A DNA stretch of 12,986 nucleotides from Hymenopellis radicata (taxonomy: Eukaryota; Basidiomycota; Agaricomycetes; Agaricales; Physalacriaceae): assembly GCA_015501595.1 (NCBI GenBank), contig JADNRX010001190.1, forward strand, positions 1 through 12,986, written 5' to 3'. Below the pieces are notes generated by a model, which made no database searches, was not told where the DNA came from, and worked only from the letters and a program-made list of their open reading frames with translations. Of the stretch, positions 8,147 to 12,986 are shown in pieces. Made by a program: the position numbers and the translations under genes. How positions within the stretch are numbered: position 1 is the stretch's first letter; each line of letters begins with the position of its first letter.

Positions 8147-8910
8147 TCTCCCAGCCAGCGGTCTGCTTAACGATTTAGAGACGACTTGCAGGCGACGACG
8201 ACTCCTTGCCAGTAAGCTGCTGCTTGCTCAGCATGCTTCCAAGTGTGTCATCTTCCCTTCTATTCTCGATCCTCTCAATTCTCAGTGATAATTCGGGCAG
8301 CGAAGCCCTCCAACGAGGCTGCACGACACCGAGACACTCTTCTCGCTGTGCCTTCTCGGAAACCTCTCAAGAACCGCTTATGCCGAGACGGCGTCGTGGA
8401 CGCGTCTAATTCTCAGAGGTGCGTATCCCAGTTCATTTGTGAACAACAATGATACTAACTAGGGTCAGAATACACGACGACAATAGCGCACGATGATGCC
8501 AGGACAGTCACTCAACAAACAGATGTGGCGACTAACCCCCGAAGGACTCACATCGATAACGGAAAGGACCAACGACGAAGGCATGACGACCTGCCACCTT
8601 AGGTCTGATGGGCTTAGGTCACCACACCGACAAAGCAACTTCCAGCTCGCCACGACACAGTCAGATCCGCGGCTTATGAAACATGGCAACCGCCTCACTG
8701 TCCCGTGCAGTCCCGACTCCCAGCACGGAGCCCAGCACAGAGCCTCGAACGGTGCACAATGAAGACGACATGCCCGGTGCCGCTGCTGACACTTGTTCAG
8801 CAGTTGCACCTCTCCTTTCGCCGCCACGACGAAACTCACGCCCGACGCGTCATTCGACTGCGCATGAGCCCGCTGGATCCAAATTCACACTTCGACCGGT
8901 CCATGTCTAG
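8147..8910 (+). pseudogene. Scattered plus-strand coding-like fragments
   Basis: Three segments look like protein but do not join cleanly: 8147-8288 (SGLLNDLETTCRRRRLLASK, stop TGA); about 8303-8420 (LHDTETLFSLCLLGNLSRTA, ending near a GTGCGT donor at 8420); and about 8755-8910 (HNEDDMPGAAADTCSAVAPL, stop TAG). A TACTAACTAG branch/acceptor-like sequence lies at 8452-8461. They may be exons of one decayed gene or separate captured fragments. No family is recognised. Confidence 0.25.
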
Positions 8911-9355
8911 CCCCATTTACCCATGCTACGCCACCCGGATGATGGTTACGCTCTCGCGTTTAGCCTCTGTTTGAATAGCTTTCGTGTGGGGTATGACTGG
9001 CACACTCTTGTATGTCATGTCGCCTCCGCGAAAAAATGCTTTCTGTAGTAGTACATGTCTTCATATTACCTGCGCAGTTGTATAATATATGGTCACTGTC
9101 GAAGACACTTGAGTTACCTAGGGGAAATAACTGTAATTCATTTGCCTTCAAGTTGTCAAGAGTCATTATGAGTTGAGAGGTGGATATGCTGATGCTTTGA
9201 GGGCCTTGAAGTAAACTTACGAGAATCAGGGTAACTCAGGCTTGTGATTGCTAAAGTCCAGGCATTGAGCTAACTCAAGATACATCAGGGCATCCCAGCG
9301 CCCTCTGGCTAATCACTGCTACAGTGACTGACTCAAGCTACCTCTGGCCCACAGG

Positions 9356-9368
9356 CCGTTTCCTGATG
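9356..9368 (-). repeat. Right terminal inverted repeat
   Basis: CCGTTTCCTGATG is the exact reverse complement of the left end at 4903-4915. It abuts AACGATTACC, where the interrupted gene's reading frame resumes. Confidence 0.8.
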
Positions 9369-9370
9369 AA

Positions 9371-9798
9371 CGATTACCGGTCAGCGCCCTTCGTCCCAAG
9401 GAACTCATTGTATGGCTTGCCGATAGGAACTTCGAAGAGCCTCCTACGATCAAGAACATCGACACTTATGGAGCGGCTTGGCGGGATTGGTGGAATGCCA
9501 TTCAGCATCCTTACGTCGTCGCATGGCGAAGTCTCCGCTACCCGTTCCAGAATACAAATCCGACCAATTGACGACCTTGCGATGTGGTGGCGAACTCGGA
9601 CTCGTGTCAGTGCTTTTGGGATTGTTTTGGTGGGGCGCGCTGTTGGGGGTTTCTAATAATTATGACGCGCAACTCAAGTTATGGTCCAGTGCGGTATCGG
9701 ACTTCCAACAATGCGTCGAAGTGATGCATGACTCGGGACCGGCAAAGTTGGCCGAAGTACCAGAGGGAAGTGCGAGGAAGAAGCCGCGTCTGACTTAG
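9371..9798 (+). pseudogene. Severed C-terminus of the large split gene, with a one-base frame break
   Basis: From 9371 the frame reads RLPVSALRPKELIVWLADRN, then PTIKNIDTYGAAWRDWWNAI up to AWR. After about 9527-9531 the protein-like frame is shifted by one base: KSPLPVPEYKSDQL, LRCGGELGLVSVLLGLFWWG, a further Trp-containing helix, and a basic tail (KKPRLT) with stop at 9796-9798. The order (RP.EL..W, then YG..WR.WW, then GG..GL, then L.WW) is the expected C-terminal end of the same Agaricomycete family as the gene starting at 1789, which otherwise ends abruptly. There is no start codon or promoter of its own, so it is best read as the detached 3' exon. The frame break suggests decay after the insertion, or a sequence error. 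Confidence 0.72.
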
Positions 9799-10325
9799 GT
9801 TTCTTACCATACCATGTTGATCTATCGCGTATGCTGTGTTTTCACTCTGTTTTTTTTGTTTTTTTTGTTTTTTTTTGATCTAGTGTACTTGTCTATTGTA
9901 AATAGGGTACAAAATACAAGTCTTGGAACAATCTGTGTCTGAACCTTGAATGAGAATGACTCGTGGGGACTTTGACTTTTGCACTCGTGGGGACTCGGGC
10001 CTTTGTGCATCCACGACTCACGTGGCGGGCGAGACTCTACGTTCCAGAGACGCGTTCATGCCAGCTTACGTGGGTGACTCTGATCAAGTTCATGCAGGCT
10101 TCTCCCAGGAACGTCGCTCGATATCAAGATTTCATCAAGATTTCGCAGGCGAACGACGATGAACCGTCCCGATTCGTAACGGCGAGCGCGATCCTATTCC
10201 ATTCCGGGTAATGGACGCTTTCAGAGGCCCGATTTGGAAATGCGGCAGGGATTTTGGATCCTGCATCCCAAGCCATGCACGATTCCGTGAGTCATGGATG
10301 ACCTCCCTCACTTTGAGGTGGACTA
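9799..10325. other. Intergenic region with T-rich tract and short direct repeat
   Basis: A T-rich run (T8-G-T8-G-T9 type) lies at 9849-9877, probably in or after the 3' end of the split gene. ACTCGTGGGGACT occurs twice, at 9959-9971 and 9983-9995. Between 9950 and 10210 two overlapping open frames of 70-82 codons exist; one has mildly protein-like sequence (LTWVTLIKFMQASPRNVARY) but no family, start context or intron to support it. I do not call a gene. Confidence 0.45.
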
Positions 10326-10984
10326 CTAATTAGAAGGATTCTTGTATGGATTCAATGCTTGTATTGAGAGGGGGATCATGTACGGAATGTCTCTTAGGGC
10401 CTGCACCTTCAGCCAGGTATACCGGCTGGCATGGGACGGGATGACGCCTTCCCCAGGGATGACGCTTTCCTCAATTCGGTCGAATGGATGATTCAATTCC
10501 GCAGGATGGAGAAAGAGCAAAGGTGACTGTTCATCGGACTCTTCGTGTAAGATAACTGACCATGCGTCGCCGCCGTTCTCGCCGACGTAGGTGGACCGTT
10601 TGTAGATGAACGAGAATTGGCTGACGAGACGGTAGACAAAGGCAGAGTCGGGTTCGGACCATGAAGAGGGTTGGACAGGGAGGTCGGTGGACGGCGGAAC
10701 GGTGGGTTGCCATAGCCCTTTCTCATCCTCCTCCACTTTCTCCAGGTACTCCTCATCTGCATCACCAACGACGCATTTCGCTTCTCCGGTAAAGTAGACG
10801 GCAGAGAGCCGCAGTGAAAACGCGTTGTCAGGGAGTGATTCAGATGATTTCTCCTTCTGTTTCTTGGAAGACGCTGTGATCGACGCGTTAGACTTGTGGA
10901 GAGTCATTGACAAAACGTACCTTCGGCATCTTTGGTAAGTGGAGAGCCAGCTCGTTTGAGCGTTTGTGCTGCCATTTCGACCAT
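10326..10984 (-). CDS. Two-exon hypothetical protein, 203 aa
   Basis: Exon 1 is 10984-10921 (MVEMAAQTLKRAGSPLTKDA), intron 10920-10874 (GTACGT...GTCTAAC...CACAG, 47 nt, all three signals good), exon 2 is 10873-10326 with stop TAG. The upstream in-frame reading of the intron would add another start, but the splice signals and the cleaner N-terminus favour this model. The protein begins with a basic, Ser/Lys-rich stretch (ASSKKQKEKSS), has an acidic middle (GDADEEYLEKVEEDEKG), and a hydrophobic, aromatic C-terminal half (FVYRLVSQFSFIYKRSTYVG, WSVILHEESDEQ, YTWLKVQALRDIPYMIPLSI). It has no signal peptide or membrane helix. No named family is recognised; it may be basidiomycete-specific. It lies downstream of, and on the same strand as, the partial gene at 11093-11580. 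Confidence 0.65.
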
Positions 10985-11092
10985 CTTGAAAAAGTGGTTC
11001 AGGTCTGGAAGGAGGATCATATCGACTCAGACCCAGAACTGAATGCATTGGCACCTGACATCTCTTTTGTCACGTACGGCCAAATGGGATTA

Positions 11093-11580
11093 TTACTTTT
11101 TCGCCAAAGTTGAAAGGCATAGGAACGCCACATATCCGAGTTGGGCACCGAGATCATCTGCGAACACGGCGTTTCTGGTGGCCCCTAGATTATACGCAGC
11201 ATCAGGAGGAGGTGTGTGCCTCAGAGGATTGACCTTCGTCCAAGGTGAAGCGGAAAGTCTCCTTGAGCTCTTCGCGCCCCGAGCTTGACTGTGCACAAGC
11301 GTATCGAACGGCGTCACGGATTATCCTTCTTCAAAGAAGGCCCACTGCCAGACTGGATTTGTTCAATTGCAATTTACCATCGCCACCTAGCACGTACGCA
11401 GGAAAGTGGGAGTTGTTTATCATGCCACAGTGGGAAATATTCTCCACCGTCCTTCAATCTGCAACTTGACCTGGATACTCACGATCGTCTTCTAGTAGAA
11501 AGCTTGAATGTGGATCAGGACAGGACACAAGAAAGCGCCGTTTCCAATTCCTTGTCTAAGAGCTTGACAATTGCCAGCAT
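11093..11580 (-). pseudogene. Minus-strand gene, degraded or incompletely modelled
   Basis: The best part is the 3' end. RDAVRYACAQSSSGREELKE...FTLDE (ending at 11234) joins through intron 11233-11185 (GTCAAT...ATCTAG, 49 nt, phase 1) to GATRNAVFADDLGAQLGYVA...STLAKK, stop TAA 11095-11093. Upstream, minus-strand pieces also look coding: a start at 11580 in good context (GGCACCATGCTGG; MLAIVKLLDKELETALSC), KTIVSIQVKLQIEGRWRIF near 11475-11410, and WQWAFFEEG near 11348-11322. The last of these cannot be joined to RDAVRYA without a small indel, since all three frames carry a stop between them. Either this is a pseudogene or an exon boundary has been missed. No family is recognised. Confidence 0.4.
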
Positions 11581-11686
11581 GGTGCCGCGCAGCTTCGACA
11601 AGCCCGTTGGCTTTGTCAAGCTTTCGCAGTAGCAAGGGATTGGATGGCCTCGCCAGCCTGATCGAAAAGGCGCGGCGGCACGTGAG

Positions 11687-12246
11687 ATGGTGCGCCAGTT
11701 TGCCGAATTAGGCCGGATCCGGTTCGTCATCGACCGTCATGTTCTTGGTCAAGGCGATAGCATCCCCAAGCGGATCGTCCGCCTCGTCGTCCGAATGGTC
11801 TATGTCGTTCCTCTCTACTGCTTGATCGTCCTTCTGCTCGCCATTGCCCTCGGCTTCCTCTTCGTACGCATGGCTGGCCTGCTCATCAAGGCCTACTTCA
11901 CCTGGACGCGCATCGAGATCAGGAAGCGCAAGCACAGCGCAATGGTCAAGCTCGCTGCGGACGAGCTGCGGCAGCTGAGGATGCAGGGCGGCGAGGAGCG
12001 CGAACAAGAGATGGCGCGCGCGCTGGCGAAGATGGACGCACTGGACGAGTTCAGTGACGTCTATATCGACGTGGATCGGCAGCTCAGGCAGATGGTGCAC
12101 GATACGCTGGGGATGCCGAGGATGATATGGCAGCAGCTCGAGGCGGCGCGTGTCAGGGCGACCCAAACAGCTAGTGAGCTTTTCTTCCGATACTGATACG
12201 ATAAATATTCGTCTAAACGTGTTGCATAGATGCGCAACCGACGTGA
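11687..12246 (+). CDS. Hypothetical membrane protein with coiled-coil tail
   Basis: The frame from ATG 11687 has strongly biased, C/G-ending codons, unlike the noisy sequence on either side. It encodes a basic N-terminal segment (MVRQFAELGRIRFVIDRHVL), a long hydrophobic stretch of about 30 residues (VYVVPLYCLIVLLLAIALGF onward) that forms one long or two close membrane helices, and a charged, helical C-terminal half rich in Ala, Arg, Glu and Met (LAADELRQLRMQGGEEREQE). A likely intron at 12174-12229 (GTGAGC...CTAAA...CATAG, 56 nt) would end the protein TQTANAQPT with stop 12244-12246. Without splicing it ends ASELFFRY at 12196. The frame is open upstream back to 11633, so an earlier exon is possible. 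No family is recognised. It diverges from the minus-strand gene starting near 11580. Confidence 0.6.
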
Positions 12247-12584
12247 ACGGTCTTGGTCTGTATAAAATTACCGTGTTCAACGCTTCGTTGACTGCTTTCA
12301 GCCTAAACTTCTATCTATTTTACCTCCACGTCACGGAGAAATGGCTCCACCTCGCCTGGATCTTGTTGTGAAGGGCATTGCAGACGTCTTGAGGGGACTG
12401 TGGTGTTATGTTGTCGGGAAGGTTAACTGTAGTGCGGCGTTTGTTACGCGTTTAATCGAACTTTGATTCGTACCAACCTCGTTGAAACGAGCAAATGATT
12501 GTCGCTTCGTATGTCCTTTTGCACTTGCTTTGAATTTAACATTGACCAGTTCATATCAATTAGAGACTGAAACTGTTTTTCAAT
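12247..12584. other. Intergenic stretch, no gene seen
   Basis: This covers the 3' flank of the membrane-protein gene and becomes AT-rich after about 12480. TATAAAA at 12261 and several short open frames are present, but nothing has protein-like composition or linked splice signals that I can defend. Confidence 0.45.
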
Positions 12585-12752
12585 TTAGAGGTGCTCTTCT
12601 TCCTGAAGCACCTCAAATTCACAGAAGAATTGATCAGGATACAGAATACCACACCTGCCACCACCAATTTGCCAATACAATTCCTTTTTGGAAAGGACCT
12701 CCTCAATGGGAGTTGAATTGAAAACACTTCTGGTGCCGGCTCCAACTTCAGC
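12585..12752 (-). CDS. Short coding-like segment, probably an exon of an unknown gene
   Basis: A minus-strand frame open from 12752 to the stop TAA at 12587-12585 reads STPIEEVLSKKELYWQIGGG followed by RCGILYPDQFFCEFEVLQEE. Its balanced composition, with two Cys and several aromatic residues, is much more protein-like than the other frames here. There is no start codon at the upstream end, so it would need an exon further right. A nearby minus frame (12763-12860: LGRQAKLQARPQCGMHQVCG) is a candidate but I could not connect them. No family is recognised. Confidence 0.35.
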   Translation of the reverse strand, partial: AEVGAGTRSVFNSTPIEEVLSKKELYWQIGGGRCGILYPDQFFCEFEVLQEEEHL

Positions 12753-12986
12753 TCAACTTCTCATGAATCCTCTTCCCTGTCTCCATTGTCATTCCACACA
12801 CTTGATGCATCCCACACTGGGGTCGCGCTTGCAGTTTTGCTTGACGCCCCAGTGCCTCTGGCTCTGTGCCCGTTCACAACTGGATAGGGGCGCGTCGCGA
12901 CGCAGGTCTTCGTCGAACAACTCACTGTGATACGGACTCTCAGCTGAGTGGACTCGGCGGAAAAGCATCGGCGAACGGGTTTCATG
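12753..12986. other. Unresolved right edge
   Basis: Open frames exist on both strands up to the window end, and the sequence is GC-richer than the segment to its left. The minus strand could carry an upstream exon of the segment ending at 12585. No reading is strong enough to call. Confidence 0.35.

Larger units (their letters stand above)
4903..9368. mobile_element. 4.47-kb inserted element with 13-bp terminal inverted repeats
   Basis: The left end CATCAGGAAACGG (4903-4915) is repeated perfectly in inverted form at the right end (9356-9368). Looser similarity continues inward for about 40 bp (CC.AGAGG and TGAGT blocks). TAACTCAAG-type motifs recur near both ends (5058, 9271, and inverted at 9108; TAACTCAGG at 9232). 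AA flanks both ends (4901-4902, 9369-9370), a possible 2-bp target duplication. The insertion separates the last intron acceptor of the large gene from its C-terminal coding sequence; removing the element and one AA puts the flanks in the same frame. Subterminal repeats of this kind recall CACTA/Plavaka-type DNA transposons, but the ends do not read CACTA and I recognised no transposase, so the superfamily is open. It is probably non-autonomous. Confidence 0.72.

Noticed and set aside
9324..9656. Plus-strand 110-codon frame starting MTDSSYLW
   Set aside because: It overlaps the C-terminal exon of the split gene in a different frame, and its sequence lacks the family blocks that the neighbouring frames carry.
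11285..11632. Plus-strand 115-codon frame leading up to the membrane protein
   Set aside because: It is in the same frame but separated by TAG, and the minus strand of this region carries better coding segments. It remains possible that part of it is an upstream exon.
11708..12280. Minus-strand 190-codon frame
   Set aside because: A long shadow produced by the strong C/G-ending codon bias of the plus-strand membrane-protein gene. Its His/Leu/Asp-rich sequence is typical of antisense readings.
1..12986. CRISPR arrays, bacterial operons, rRNA genes, viral structural genes
   Set aside because: No regularly spaced repeats with unique spacers, no Shine-Dalgarno-led gene strings, no rRNA-like conserved blocks and no recognisable capsid or polymerase motifs were seen.

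Overview
The window looks like a piece of an Agaricomycete (mushroom-forming basidiomycete) genome. The genes are cut by many short introns of 41-56 nt with GTRNGT-like donors, CTAAC/CTGAC-like branch points and YAG acceptors. Two of the genes also resemble lineage-expanded basidiomycete protein families. No rRNA, convincing tRNA, CRISPR array or bacterial operon was seen. All splicing below was worked out by hand from splice motifs and reading-frame phase, and all family assignments rest on recognition, not on a search.

Left part (1-4900). Two genes diverge from a shared 266-bp promoter region (1523-1788). The minus-strand gene (1522 to 231) has at least five exons. It encodes an acidic Ser/Asp-rich N-terminus, a CxxC segment, an 18-residue Ala/Pro repeat and, once its last intron is removed, a C-terminal domain resembling the RNase H1 N-terminal hybrid-binding (viroplasmin-like) domain. 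The plus-strand gene (from 1789) is a large seven-exon gene of a repeat-rich Agaricomycete family. It carries three separate lesions or oddities: a C20 homopolymer in exon 1 that throws the start out of frame by one base, a 233-bp TA-flanked MITE inside intron 2, and a large insertion at its last exon.

Middle part (4903-9368). About 4.47 kb appears to be a transposable element that landed in the last exon of the large gene. It has 13-bp perfect terminal inverted repeats, repeated TAACTCAAG-type subterminal motifs at both ends and a 2-bp AA flank. Joining the two flanks puts the reading frame back in register, and the gene's missing C-terminus is found at 9371-9798, with an additional one-base frame break near 9527-9531. 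The element holds AT-rich DNA, a GTCGTC-rich imperfect satellite, several strong inverted repeats, duplicated segments and scattered plus-strand coding-like pieces. I could not identify a transposase.

Right part (9799-12986). This holds a T-rich intergenic stretch, a two-exon minus-strand gene of 203 codons (10984 to 10326), a minus-strand gene that looks degraded or is incompletely modelled (about 11580 to 11093), a plus-strand membrane/coiled-coil protein gene (11687 to 12246), and an unresolved region with one short coding-like segment (12752 to 12585) at the edge. The main result is the nested insertion history of the 8-kb split gene.
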